A stretch of DNA of 64,000 nt from Pelotomaculum_C sp050950345 (GCA_050950345.1 JBMNHK010000002.1:496001-560000), one strand, 5' to 3'; counted from the stretch's first letter, positions 35,282 to 42,615 are shown. The notes: generated from the sequence alone by a model not told the origin. Translations and numbers: made by a program.

Positions 35282-35297
35282 TGGCCGGTAGTCTGCC
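35282..35297. repeat. 16-bp cassette-end repeat, third copy
   Basis: TGGCCGGTAGTCTGCC forms a perfect 16-bp stem with 35238-35253 across a 28-base loop. It is in direct orientation to the left copy. Confidence 0.7.
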
Positions 35298-35599
35298 TAG
35301 CCTCCGCGGGTCCTTCACAAGCCAAGCTCTACAGGCTGGCCGCTCAGCCGGAGCTCCCGCCGCGCGCCTTCAAAACTTCCCGGCGCACCTCAGGAGACCC
35401 TTACCTGTACCGCTCCCGGAAGGCTGCATTCCTGCTGGGACCTGGCTCACGGCCCCCTCAAAGCGCCGCGCGCGTGGCCGGTCCGCTCCCTGGCCAGGCC
35501 TCTGTAGGTCCGGGCCTGCCACACTGCGCTTACTTGCGCCTCCCTCAGAAGGCCAGCGTCCAATCGGCACCTTGCAGCCACCCAGAAAAGCTCAACCCC

Positions 35600-35640
35600 A
35601 GCCCCCCAACCCCCCGCCCCAATCATGGGGCCGGGGGGCT
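35600..35640. terminator. Strong G/C hairpin
   Basis: AGCCCCCC pairs with GGGGGGCT, and an inner GCCCC pairs with GGGGC. It has only a short T tail (TTT), so it may be a terminator or merely a structured repeat. Confidence 0.4.
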
Positions 35641-35912
35641 TTAACGTGCGACGCAGCAGTGACTAAAGACGCCTCCCTGGTTTCCCAGTGTAACGCAGCT
35701 CCAGCCCCCGCTCGCATGCCGGCTCGCGTGGGCCTCCCGGCGCACTGTCAAGGGAAAGCCTGCGCAAAAAAATTCTCTACAGTCAAACCTTACGGGCCAC
35801 ATTTTTTTGCTCCGGCACCTCCGCTGCCACTCCGGCACCTCCGCTGCCACTCCGGCCCTTGACAGCGCGCCGGACGCTGCGTTGTGCGTCAAATAAAAGG
35901 AGGCGGTTTCAG

Positions 35913-36242
35913 GTGAAAGGCATACTGGCGAGAGTGGACGAAGGCAGGTTGGGCCGGGCGGTGGCTGGCCTGGTGCAGCGCAGCCTGGTGGTGGAGGACG
36001 TCGTGCGCGATGGCGGGGAGGTGCGCGCGAAGGTGCGCAGCAGCGGCGTGCGGGGTGTTCAGGTATACGGCGTCGGCATTACGGTGGTTGGGCGCGGGCA
36101 CGGGGTTTTCTGCAGCTGCGAGGACTGGCGGCAGCGGGGTATAGTTTGCAAGCATATCGCGGCCGTGGCGCTGCACGAGCTGGGCGCCCAGGCCCACGCC
36201 CGCAGCACCCGCAGCATGGTGGGCCTGCTGCTGCAGTTGTAG
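35913..36242 (+). CDS. SWIM zinc-finger protein
   Basis: 109 aa from a GTG at 35913, which has AAAGGAGG eight bases upstream. The frame from 35859 lacks a site. The SWIM motif CxCx(n)CxH is clear as VFCSCEDWRQRGIVCKHIAA (about residues 72-91). Such small SWIM proteins may bind DNA or act with helicases and restriction proteins. The gene has its own strong terminator and stands alone among repeats, so it is probably cargo of the element. High GC compared with the prophage genes around it. Confidence 0.78.
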   Translation: MKGILARVDEGRLGRAVAGLVQRSLVVEDVVRDGGEVRAKVRSSGVRGVQVYGVGITVVGRGHGVFCSCEDWRQRGIVCKHIAAVALHELGAQAHARSTRSMVGLLLQL

Positions 36243-36263
36243 GGGCTGCGGCCCCTTTTTTTT
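36240..36263 (+). terminator. Intrinsic terminator of the SWIM gene
   Basis: AGGGGC-TGCG-GCCCCT followed by eight T. It overlaps the stop codon. Confidence 0.85.
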
Positions 36264-36446
36264 GTCGGCGCTATACCCGCGCGGGCGGCTGCCCGCTCCA
36301 AAAGGCTGCAGTTGCCGCCAACAGCTAAGCCGGGCCGTTTCCCGGCCACTGTGAGTCTGCCTCTGTAGGCCAAAACGGAAGCCGGGCTTATCGCCCGCCT
36401 ACCATCCAACAAGCTCCGCTTTCGCGCAACTCGGCGGTACCCGCCT

Positions 36447-36680
36447 CAGCGCTCCGCTTCGCTGCGGAGCTTATAGCGTTCGCCTCCGGCTGAGTGCTCC
36501 GCTTCGCGCATCTCGGCGACATCCGTCGCCTCGCCGCTTAGCTCCGCACAACAGCCTCCAGCGTGCGGCATCCATCGGCCACATTTTGGCGGAGGTACAC
36601 GGCCTGACTGCACGGTCTCGCCAGTGCGCTCAAAACCCGGGCACAACTGGCGAGACCGCGGGGGTTGGTTGCAATGATCC
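36447..36680 (+). repeat. 235-bp non-coding repeat, copy 1
   Basis: About 80% identical by eye to 39115-39350, same direction. It shares GCGGAGCTTATAGCGTTCGC, ACAGCCTCCAGCGTGCGGC and a 12-bp hairpin GGTCTCGCCAGT/ACTGGCGAGACC followed by GCGGGGG. No gene is visible on either strand. Between 36264 and 36446 nothing else is recognisable. Confidence 0.8.
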
Positions 36681-36788
36681 AAGCGATGTCCGGCGGCGGC
36701 CGGCCATTAGCCGGCTGGATAACTGGATAATAGGAATCGTCCTTATCGAGTTGGCTGCAGTAAGGCGCTGCTGCGCCAGGTATTTGGG

Positions 36789-36812
36789 CCGGGCAGCTGC
36801 CCGGGTTTTTTT
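36789..36812 (+). terminator. Intrinsic terminator after repeat copy 1
   Basis: CCGGGCAGCTGCCCGG is a 16-base palindrome followed by G and seven T. A sister hairpin follows repeat copy 2 at 39421. Confidence 0.8.
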
Positions 36813-36899
36813 AGTTTTACGTTGCAAACAATGGGGAATTGGTCATAAGGGTTATGAATTATGTCATTTGGGAGTTTTAAGCAATTGATTCTTTTAAAT

Positions 36900-37111
36900 A
36901 TGTATAAGCGCCTTGACAATCAGGAGCTCCTGGAAGTTATAAAGCGCTAGACGAGCATGGTTGTTTACCAACCATACGTGAGTTGGCCAGGCTCACCGAT
37001 GCCGGCGTAGGTTCAGTGCACAGGTATCTTAATGAGCTGATATCTTGCGGCTATATCAAAGTTGAGCAGTCTCGCCGGCGTGTCCTCCGGGTGGTGAGGG
37101 ACTATGACTAA
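36900..37111 (+). pseudogene. LexA-type HTH protein, one-base frameshift
   Basis: ATG at 36900 reads MYKRLDNQELLEVIKR and stops. The next frame continues LDEHGCLPTIRELARLTDAG, then VHRYLNELISCGYIKVEQ and ends at 37111. Joined, this is a ~70-aa winged helix like the DNA-binding half of LexA without the peptidase half. One base is missing near 36946-36949. It overlaps the DUF6504 gene by 8 bases, so both were once coupled. Confidence 0.65.
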
Positions 37112-37283
37112 ACTTTATCGGTCTCTAGTCCAGGTAGAGCTTGATGACAAAAAAGAACCAAAACGCTTCCGCTGGTTGGGGCGCTGGCACCGGATTTTAA
37201 AATGTATGCTGCACGAGGAAGAGCAGCACTGGTGGAGTAAACTGAGGAACTCCGAGCCGAAGCGCTATAGGCTTGAGACTTAA
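37104..37283 (+). CDS. Small DUF6504-like protein
   Basis: 59 aa starting MTKLYRSLVQVELDDKKEPK, with a tryptophan/arginine pattern FRWLGRWHRILKCMLHEEEQ. DUF6504 proteins of this look often sit next to LexA-like and Y-family polymerase (ImuB-type) genes in SOS mutagenesis clusters. Here the LexA-like neighbour is broken and no polymerase is present, so this is probably a leftover. Family assignment is from memory of the pattern. Confidence 0.5.
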   Translation: MTKLYRSLVQVELDDKKEPKRFRWLGRWHRILKCMLHEEEQHWWSKLRNSEPKRYRLET

Positions 37284-37439
37284 CATAATAGAATTCTTTT
37301 GCAAATGACAACCTAATGTCTATGCGAATTATGTTAAAATAAATGGTAAGATTTCCATTGAAGATGAAAAATGGAAGGGAAAATTGGGGAGAGAGTCTAA
37401 ATGTACTAGGTATATATTCTTAACCTCACGGCGGGAAGC

Positions 37440-37740
37440 AGCTACGAGGCAATTTTCTACTACTAGATATTAGCGAAATTCCTATGTAGCCGAATACGCT
37501 TTGAGAGACGAGTCAATGCGTAAGTGCCAACTTTGCCAACAGCAAGCACTTTTATGAGCGGAATGGCAACCCCTTTTTAGAAGTTCACCATATTGTGTGG
37601 CATTCTCGAGGAGGAGAAGACACCATTACTATACAGTAGCCCTTTGGCCAAACTGTCATCGTAAAATGCATATTTTAGATTTAGAGACAGACAGGGAGAT
37701 GTTACAAATAATGGTTAAGTTTATTGGGGGGGGAGGAGGA
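37440..37740 (+). pseudogene. HNH endonuclease remnant (several frameshifts)
   Basis: Pieces in different frames read RNSYVAEYALRDESMRKCQL with CQLCQ, then NSKHFYERNGNPF and EVHHIVWHSRGGEDTI, then ALWPNCHRKMHILDLETDRE. In order these are the conserved parts of McrA-like HNH endonucleases (two Cys, the HHI core, CxxCH). At least two frameshifts and a stop make it dead. The region 37284-37440 shows no other gene. Confidence 0.65.
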
Positions 37741-37745
37741 ACAAT

Positions 37746-38459
37746 TTGCCTGATCCTATAGAATTTGAAAATATTGTAGCGGATCATTTTATGAATAGCG
37801 GCTATCAAGTTGAGAAAACAGCAAAGAGTTATGACTATGGTGTTGATTTGTTCGTTTTTAAAGGGGATGAAAAGATTGCTATTCAGGTTAAAATGTATGA
37901 TTCAAGGAAAGTAAATCATGAGGCAGTAATGAATTTGTTTGCTGCACAAAAATACTATAATTGCAGCAGCTCAATTATTATTACTTCTGGAAAATTGACA
38001 AAAGATGCTATGGAAGTTGCTAAAAAACTTGGTGTCATTGTCTGGGAAAACTGGTTTCCTGATTCTTCTATGCCAAATAGTTCATCGTTTATGGATGTAG
38101 ATTTTTTCTTTAAATTTTTGTGGGAGAACTATGTAATGCCCCTTAATGGCAAGGATCTAGTAAGAGAGAATGGAAGTAAAAATACTATGTTGGAAGTAAA
38201 CTGGGACTTTCTAAAAAGAATGACATCAAATAATAAAATTCAAAAATTACCAATAGAAATATTTCGAAAAGTAATTATTTATTTAGTTGAACATGGAGAA
38301 ATAGAACGTGATAAAATTAATGAAATGTTTATAAAACGTGCATCATCAGGAATATCTTTAATTCTTAGTCAGAATCCATACATACAGTTAATTAAAAAGC
38401 CTAAAATGAAGCTGGTCTTAAATAAGCAGTTATATGATGATCTATTAAGAAACAGGTGA
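37746..38459 (+). CDS. Mrr-type PD-(D/E)XK restriction endonuclease
   Basis: 237 aa from a TTG at 37746 with GGAGGAGG upstream. The nuclease domain is N-terminal: EFENIVADHFMNSGYQVEKT, then DYGVDLFVFKGDEKIAIQVK, giving the Asp and the Gln-Xaa-Lys of the Mrr catalytic core (about residues 26-60), then SIIITSGKLTKDAMEVAKKL. The C-terminal half (about residues 110-237) has no known domain and may read DNA or bind the partner. It should cleave DNA, perhaps methylated or foreign DNA. Six bases separate it from the next gene, so they form a unit, and both are very AT-rich. The pair is bracketed by the 235-bp repeats. Confidence 0.82.
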   Translation: MPDPIEFENIVADHFMNSGYQVEKTAKSYDYGVDLFVFKGDEKIAIQVKMYDSRKVNHEAVMNLFAAQKYYNCSSSIIITSGKLTKDAMEVAKKLGVIVWENWFPDSSMPNSSSFMDVDFFFKFLWENYVMPLNGKDLVRENGSKNTMLEVNWDFLKRMTSNNKIQKLPIEIFRKVIIYLVEHGEIERDKINEMFIKRASSGISLILSQNPYIQLIKKPKMKLVLNKQLYDDLLRNR

Positions 38460-38465
38460 TGCTTA

Positions 38466-39092
38466 ATGCCTAGGCAAAAACAAGTTAAAATAGTTAACAT
38501 GGTCGCAGAAATATTGCAATGCGAGCCTCGTAAAGGTGACTTTCATTGGCTAAATAACCTTCCGCAAAAAAAATATTTTGGTAGTTATTATGACACAATA
38601 TTTAAAATATATATGGCTTTAGGTGGAAATAAAGACGTTCTAGATGATTTAATAACTCGTACTAAACCAAGAAAACTTTCTCCAGACGCTTTTTTCCCTG
38701 AACCTTTTAATTTTATTTTTGAATTTGATGAGATACAACATTTCACCGAATATAAAAGTAGAGCCCTTAGATTATACCCCAAAAAAATACAATATGGTTT
38801 TGAATTAGAAAAATATATCCAATATTGCTATGCGTATGCTGACATTGCTATAAAGAAAGGCCCAAGTGGATATAGAAAACCAACTAAAGAATTTATTTTT
38901 GATAATGGAAGGGCTGCTCAGCGAGCTTTTTTTGATAGTTTTAGAGATATTCAACCAACACTTTATGGGCTAAGACCTACAGTTAGAATATCAGAACTTG
39001 AATTACCAGATAATTTTCAAATAACCGATGTGAAAAAGATACTAAAAGAAAGGCTTAGACTAATAAGTATAAAGAATCTTGTTCCTCGCTAG
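38466..39092 (+). CDS. Unknown partner of the Mrr-type endonuclease (possible nuclease fold)
   Basis: 208 aa, soluble, strongly basic. The middle reads FNFIFEFDEIQHFTEYKSRA and LRLYPKKIQYGFELEKYIQY. The EFDExQHFT pattern looks like the acidic strand of Vsr/PD-(D/E)XK enzymes. I associate it with an uncharacterised family (DUF7255-like), without certainty. It follows the Mrr gene by 6 bases and probably works with it. No membrane segment or signal. Confidence 0.55.
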   Translation: MPRQKQVKIVNMVAEILQCEPRKGDFHWLNNLPQKKYFGSYYDTIFKIYMALGGNKDVLDDLITRTKPRKLSPDAFFPEPFNFIFEFDEIQHFTEYKSRALRLYPKKIQYGFELEKYIQYCYAYADIAIKKGPSGYRKPTKEFIFDNGRAAQRAFFDSFRDIQPTLYGLRPTVRISELELPDNFQITDVKKILKERLRLISIKNLVPR

Positions 39093-39114
39093 ATCGTGTG
39101 GGTAGTACCGAAAT

Positions 39115-39350
39115 CAGCGCTCCGCTACGCTGCGGAGCTTATAGCGTTCGCCTCCGGCTGAGTGCTCCACTCCGCGCATCTCGGCGACCTGCGTCGCCTC
39201 GCCGCTCCGCTTCGCACAACAGCCTCCAGCGTGCGGCCAACCTCTGGCGACATCTGAGTTCCAATACGCAGCCTGGCTGCATGGTCTCGCCAGTGCGCTC
39301 AAAAAACGAGCACAACTGGCGAGACCGCGGGGGCTTTGTCGCAATGCTCC
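39115..39350 (+). repeat. 235-bp non-coding repeat, copy 2
   Basis: Second copy of 36447-36680 in the same direction, starting 23 bases after the stop of the Mrr partner gene. It keeps the GGTCTCGCCAGT/ACTGGCGAGACC hairpin and is followed by a similar terminator. Confidence 0.8.
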
Positions 39351-39420
39351 AGGATGCGAGCAACCTGTGGCCAGCCGTAGGCAGCTAACGGTAGAGGCGC
39401 TATACATTGAAGGCCTGCGG

Positions 39421-39442
39421 CCGGGCGGCTGCCCGGTTTTTT
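39421..39442 (+). terminator. Intrinsic terminator after repeat copy 2
   Basis: CCGGGCGGCTGCCCGG followed by six T, almost the same as 36789-36812. Confidence 0.8.
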
Positions 39443-39703
39443 ATTTGTGAAGAAGCACGCAAAAGAGAGGCTGTATTGGTAATAGCCATAAGCGGTTCTG
39501 TAATACAGCACCCGGTCTGTTTCCGGTATCCGGCGTAATATTGGCAGGTAGTGCTTAAACTGTGGACACCACTTTCCGGCCCCGGTGCAGGTCCCGGCTG
39601 AAATATGGATACAGTTGAATTCCGTGTGGGCGCCGATATGCTGGCGCCGGCGTAGCCGCCGCCTCAAGAGGAGGCGGGGGGCGGTGCGGTAGTTTCAAAG
39701 AAA

Positions 39704-39754
39704 GGCCCGCTCCACCTGTCATATGCGGCTTGCAAACGCCAGGTGGAGCGGGCT
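39704..39754. repeat. 51-bp palindromic repeat, copy 2 (inverted)
   Basis: Arms GGCCCGCTCCACCTG and CAGGTGGAGCGGGCT with core GCGGCTTGCAAACGC. It is nearly the exact reverse complement of 11392-11442, core included. From 39443 to 39703 I see no gene. Confidence 0.75.
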
Positions 39755-39793
39755 GTTGAAAAAAACATATGCATGAGGACAACTCACGCAGAA

Positions 39794-40093
39794 TCAGTCC
39801 TTTGTACGGTTATGTCCCGGAAACTCAATCACGTTCCCGGCATCTTTTTGCTTCTGACTTTGTTCCCTTTGCCTCAACAGCTCGTTAATCCGCTCGACAT
39901 TGCTGCCGTCGTCACCTTCTCCCGGGGTAAGCTTGATTTCGGCGCTTTCGACAAAGTGGAACAAGTCCATCAGCGGTTTCATCTCTGCAAGCTCATCCTG
40001 CCGGTCATTATCCTCAAAAACCCCTACGGTCACGGCCAATGCTTTTCTGAGATTAAACAACTCATATCTGGTCAGGAACACTCGAATTTCCAC
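39794..40093 (-). CDS. Hypothetical prophage protein
   Basis: 99 aa starting MEIRVFLTRYELFNLRKALA, with an acidic, helical middle (LMDLFHFVESAEIKL) and a low-complexity basic/acidic tail. No recognised domain. It is the last gene of the long minus-strand early operon and overlaps the preceding gene by 22 bases, which argues that it is translated with it. No membrane segment. Confidence 0.5.
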   Translation of the reverse strand: MEIRVFLTRYELFNLRKALAVTVGVFEDNDRQDELAEMKPLMDLFHFVESAEIKLTPGEGDDGSNVERINELLRQREQSQKQKDAGNVIEFPGHNRTKD

Positions 40094-40443
40094 TCCTTTT
40101 CTACCTTATCATGGTTCCCCAGGGGTTCGTCCCCTTCGATAAAGCTCACGAACTCTTTTTCCTCAACGTCCATGCCCTCGTCACCAAGCAATTCCTGCCT
40201 GTTTTGCCCTGTGATTCCCGCCGCCTGGTTCCTGGTTTCGAATTCGAGCAGGTTGACCTGGACCGGGGTGATCACCACTACCACGTTTTCATTAGGCCTG
40301 AACTGCTTTAGTTCCAGGAGGTTCTCATTGGTTAGTTCGATATCCTCCAGGATTACCCGGATGGACTGCGCCCAGCCGTCCGCTAGCACCCGGTTGACGA
40401 TTTCGATTTTCTTCACCCTTGCGGTAAAATCAGCTTTTCTCAT
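40072..40443 (-). CDS. Hypothetical prophage protein
   Basis: 123 aa, beginning MRKADFTARVKKIEIVNRVL. The first ~85 residues are beta-rich (VVVVITPVQVNLLEFETR) and the end is acidic. No domain recognised. It probably belongs to the early transcript with RusA and the other recombination genes, though 180 bases and a small hairpin (40497-40527) separate it from rusA. Confidence 0.5.
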   Translation of the reverse strand: MRKADFTARVKKIEIVNRVLADGWAQSIRVILEDIELTNENLLELKQFRPNENVVVVITPVQVNLLEFETRNQAAGITGQNRQELLGDEGMDVEEKEFVSFIEGDEPLGNHDKVEKEWKFECS

Positions 40444-40496
40444 GGCTTTCTCCTTATCTCATTTTACCATTTTTTTGGTATTTATTCACCTTACCG

Positions 40497-40527
40497 GCAG
40501 GCTTGAACATTCTTCCTCCAAGCCTGC
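40497..40527 (-). terminator. Weak hairpin between rusA-like and downstream genes
   Basis: GCAGGCTT and AAGCCTGC form an 8-bp stem with a 15-base loop. No T run in the minus direction, so it may only slow transcription. Confidence 0.3.
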
Positions 40528-40625
40528 ACCCGGCATAACTCATCACTCTTTTTAGGCATCTGGCCCAGCGCCCGGTTCCATCTATCCGCCGGAACATGCT
40601 GGCGGCAGGGGCCATCAACCTGCAT

Positions 40626-41030
40626 CTATCCTTGCTCCGCTTCCCTTACCACCACTTCGGCCCGCTCCACCTGGTCGAACTTGCGCTCGGCCAGGATGCG
40701 CGTCACCTGCCGGTCGTCTACATAAGCCACTTTGTTTAAACCGTCTGCGATCGCCTTGACGCAGTTGTCCAGGTCCGGCAGGGTTCCGGTACGGCGCCGG
40801 CCGCCTTTGGTGTATACTTTGGCCTGAGGGTTGAAGTATACGGAAATTTCCATTTCCACTGGCCCGGTCGCCGGGCTTTTACAAGACTCTCTGGCGACCC
40901 TGGCTACGCCTTTTTCGTAGTTTTCCGTTTCCGGCGGCGTGTAAAGTATCACGCTGCGGCCGCGGTAGCCGATGCGGGGCCGGCCTTTGGGCACCGGCCG
41001 ACCGGGGATGGTAATCTTTATTTCTTTCAT
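40626..41030 (-). CDS. rusA: RusA-family Holliday junction resolvase
   Basis: 134 aa, the normal size. KITIPGRPVPKGRPRIGYRG is the family N-terminus. TLPDLDNCVKAIADGLNKVA and YVDDRQVTRI hold the catalytic aspartates. It resolves four-way DNA junctions made during phage recombination and replication. It lies 12 bases after the DnaD-like initiator gene on the same strand, within the early operon read from the 46.4-kb promoter. Confidence 0.88.
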   Translation of the reverse strand: MKEIKITIPGRPVPKGRPRIGYRGRSVILYTPPETENYEKGVARVARESCKSPATGPVEMEISVYFNPQAKVYTKGGRRRTGTLPDLDNCVKAIADGLNKVAYVDDRQVTRILAERKFDQVERAEVVVREAEQG

Positions 41031-41042
41031 GTTAGCCTCCCT

Positions 41043-41888
41043 CTAAATGTACAAGGACCTAATAAAATCTCTTTTTTTTCTTTCAGCTTCATCTTGCCGG
41101 CCGCCTTGCCCGCTTTTCCGCCGGCGTCTCGCGGGTTTTTCCCGCGGAATATCACCGGCGCTATTGATACCGGCCTTCTGCCAGTTGGCCAGGATACCTC
41201 CTGTATAGGCCAGGGTCCGCTTGTCCTGGAATATGGTTCTGGCCAATGCCTCCAGGATCAAGTCTTCAGGAAACTCACTTTGCCATTTGGTCAACTGGCT
41301 GACCTCCAACGGTGAAAGCGGCCTGCCGAATTCTTCAGCAAAACGCTCTTTCAAATCAACTACTACTACAATATTATTCTTTATATTCTTAGGCGCTTCG
41401 CAAGCCGTGCCGCTGTAGGGCTCAGACCTCCTTACGAGTACAGGATCGGGTACAGGTACGGGTACAGTTTCTGTACCCGGTGAGTTTTCCACGAGTACGG
41501 TTTCTGTACCCGTAGGAGCGTCAAAGGTTGTCATAGCCGGGTTTTTACCGGGTACAGTTTCTGTACCCGACTGGTAATCCTGCCAGTTGGCCACCCGCGC
41601 CTTGACGCCATAAAACTTCTGGACCTGGAGCTTTAAGTAACCGTTTTTCTCCAGGTATTTCAGGGCGCTTGAAACAGTGCTTTTGCTCATCTGCCGGCCA
41701 GCTTCACCGATGACTTGCCGGATGTGCTCGTAATTGAGCCACAGCTCTCCGGCTTCCAGGCCACGCGCCCGGTCAGGGTAGGGGACGGCCTCCAGGAGGC
41801 AGTAAATCCACAGCTTGAAGGCTGTCCCCGGCATCTTTAAGTGCCCGTTGTCTTTCAGTTTTCGCCAGAGCTTGACCCAGCCCGCCAA
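41043..41888 (-). CDS. DnaD-like phage replication initiator
   Basis: 281 aa. The N-terminal winged helix (GTAFKLWIYCLLEAVPYPDR to STVSSALKYLEKNGYL) is typical of phage replisome organisers. A repetitive linker (three GTETV units, about residues 107-143) follows. The C-terminal DnaD/DnaB_2-type helical domain reads RPLSPLEVSQLTKWQSEFPE and RTLAYTGGILANWQKAGI. It should bind the origin and bring in the host helicase loader. The DNA encoding the GTETV linker is a set of palindromic iteron-like repeats, a likely origin. A basic tail ends the protein. Confidence 0.75.
   Translation of the reverse strand: MAGWVKLWRKLKDNGHLKMPGTAFKLWIYCLLEAVPYPDRARGLEAGELWLNYEHIRQVIGEAGRQMSKSTVSSALKYLEKNGYLKLQVQKFYGVKARVANWQDYQSGTETVPGKNPAMTTFDAPTGTETVLVENSPGTETVPVPVPDPVLVRRSEPYSGTACEAPKNIKNNIVVVVDLKERFAEEFGRPLSPLEVSQLTKWQSEFPEDLILEALARTIFQDKRTLAYTGGILANWQKAGINSAGDIPREKPARRRRKSGQGGRQDEAERKKRDFIRSLYI
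41460..41568. repeat. Iteron-like palindromes inside the initiator gene (candidate origin)
   Basis: Three copies of a dyad: GGGTACAGTTTCTGTACCC at 41460-41478, GAGTACGGTTTCTGTACCCG at 41493-41512 and GGGTACAGTTTCTGTACCC at 41550-41568. Extra half-sites (GAGTACAGG, GGGTACAGG) lie just to the left at 41436-41457. Many phage origins lie inside the initiator gene. Confidence 0.55.
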
Positions 41889-41892
41889 TACC

Positions 41893-42111
41893 TTAACCTC
41901 CTCGCCACAGCCAGAGGACTACCTGCGCCGCCAGGTAAACGGCGCTTAAAATCAGCACAAACTTGGCCGCCAACCTGGCCGAAGGCTTGTCCGGCCTCTC
42001 CAGCCATTCCCGGCAGGCGGTGATCATCCTATCGCAGGAGCGGGCCAGGCGCCGGGGCCAGGATGGCTTCACAGTAACCGCGTTATCTTGCTTTACCGTT
42101 GGTAACATCAT
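41893..42111 (-). CDS. Small membrane protein of the early operon
   Basis: 72 aa with a basic N-terminal half and one C-terminal membrane segment (AAKFVLILSAVYLAAQVVLW). No family recognised. It overlaps the upstream gene by 4 bases and lies 4 bases from the initiator gene, so it is translated as part of the operon. Confidence 0.55.
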   Translation of the reverse strand: MMLPTVKQDNAVTVKPSWPRRLARSCDRMITACREWLERPDKPSARLAAKFVLILSAVYLAAQVVLWLWRGG

Positions 42112-42461
42112 TCATTTAGCACCAGCTTCAGCTGACGGCAAAACTTCTCCTGGGCTATCATCTCCAGCGCCTGCGCCCGCCGGAAGATAGCTCGCGCCCT
42201 GGGCTTTAGGTGCCGGGTGGCCACCTCCAGGTCCTCGTAGTCCTCGATTAGAAAGTAGCCGCCGCCTTCGGGGCCGGTGCTGCTGCCGATGGGCAGGCCC
42301 CGCTCCACCACCAGGCGGTATATGATCTCGCGGATTAAGCGGTCATCAAGGCAGGCCACCCGGGCCAGCCGCCGGCGGCTGATGGCGTTGGCGTGACCGG
42401 CCGGGATGCAGTCGAGGACGGTTTGTTCCCGCAAAGATAAAACCAGTTCATTATGAACCAT
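42108..42461 (-). CDS. Winged-helix phage protein
   Basis: 117 aa. LSLREQTVLDCIPAGHANAI and RRRLARVACLDDRLIREIIY form a helix-turn-helix, followed by GLPIGSSTGPEGGGYFLIED, a wing seen in small phage and plasmid HTH proteins. A helical, basic end follows. It probably binds DNA in replication or regulation. Confidence 0.65.
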   Translation of the reverse strand: MVHNELVLSLREQTVLDCIPAGHANAISRRRLARVACLDDRLIREIIYRLVVERGLPIGSSTGPEGGGYFLIEDYEDLEVATRHLKPRARAIFRRAQALEMIAQEKFCRQLKLVLNE

Positions 42462-42615
42462 ATTAACCCCCCATGAAACAATTGACCTGTTTGACGATCT
42501 CTTTGTAATTTTTAAAAAGGGAATCTTTCCCGATGGTTTGAATAGTATTATTTAAAAATAATAGAAGGGACTGGTAATAATAAATTTTAATAATGTCAAG
42601 AGATTTTTTGGATAC

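Larger units (their letters stand above)
34856..35912. other. Gene-poor stretch with inverted repeats and hairpins
   Basis: No convincing gene. The first 250 bases are AT-rich and hold the leader of the MBL-fold gene. From about 35150 the sequence becomes very GC-rich. It contains the cassette-end repeats, a G/C hairpin at 35600-35640 (AGCCCCCC with GGGGGGCT) and a 20-bp tandem duplication (CCGGCACCTCCGCTGCCACT at about 35813 and 35833). Long open frames here are composition artefacts. Confidence 0.55.

Noticed and set aside
35281..35862. Open frame of 193 codons and overlapping minus frames in the GC-rich stretch
   Set aside because: Proline/alanine/arginine-rich composition without motifs, no ribosome site, tandem DNA repeats inside. 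The open frames follow from high GC.
39443..39703. Possible small gene between repeat copy 2 and the palindrome
   Set aside because: Only short frames without start signals or motifs were found on either strand.
41436..41568. CRISPR-like array
   Set aside because: The repeats are few, irregularly spaced and inside a coding gene. No array or cas gene was seen anywhere in the window.
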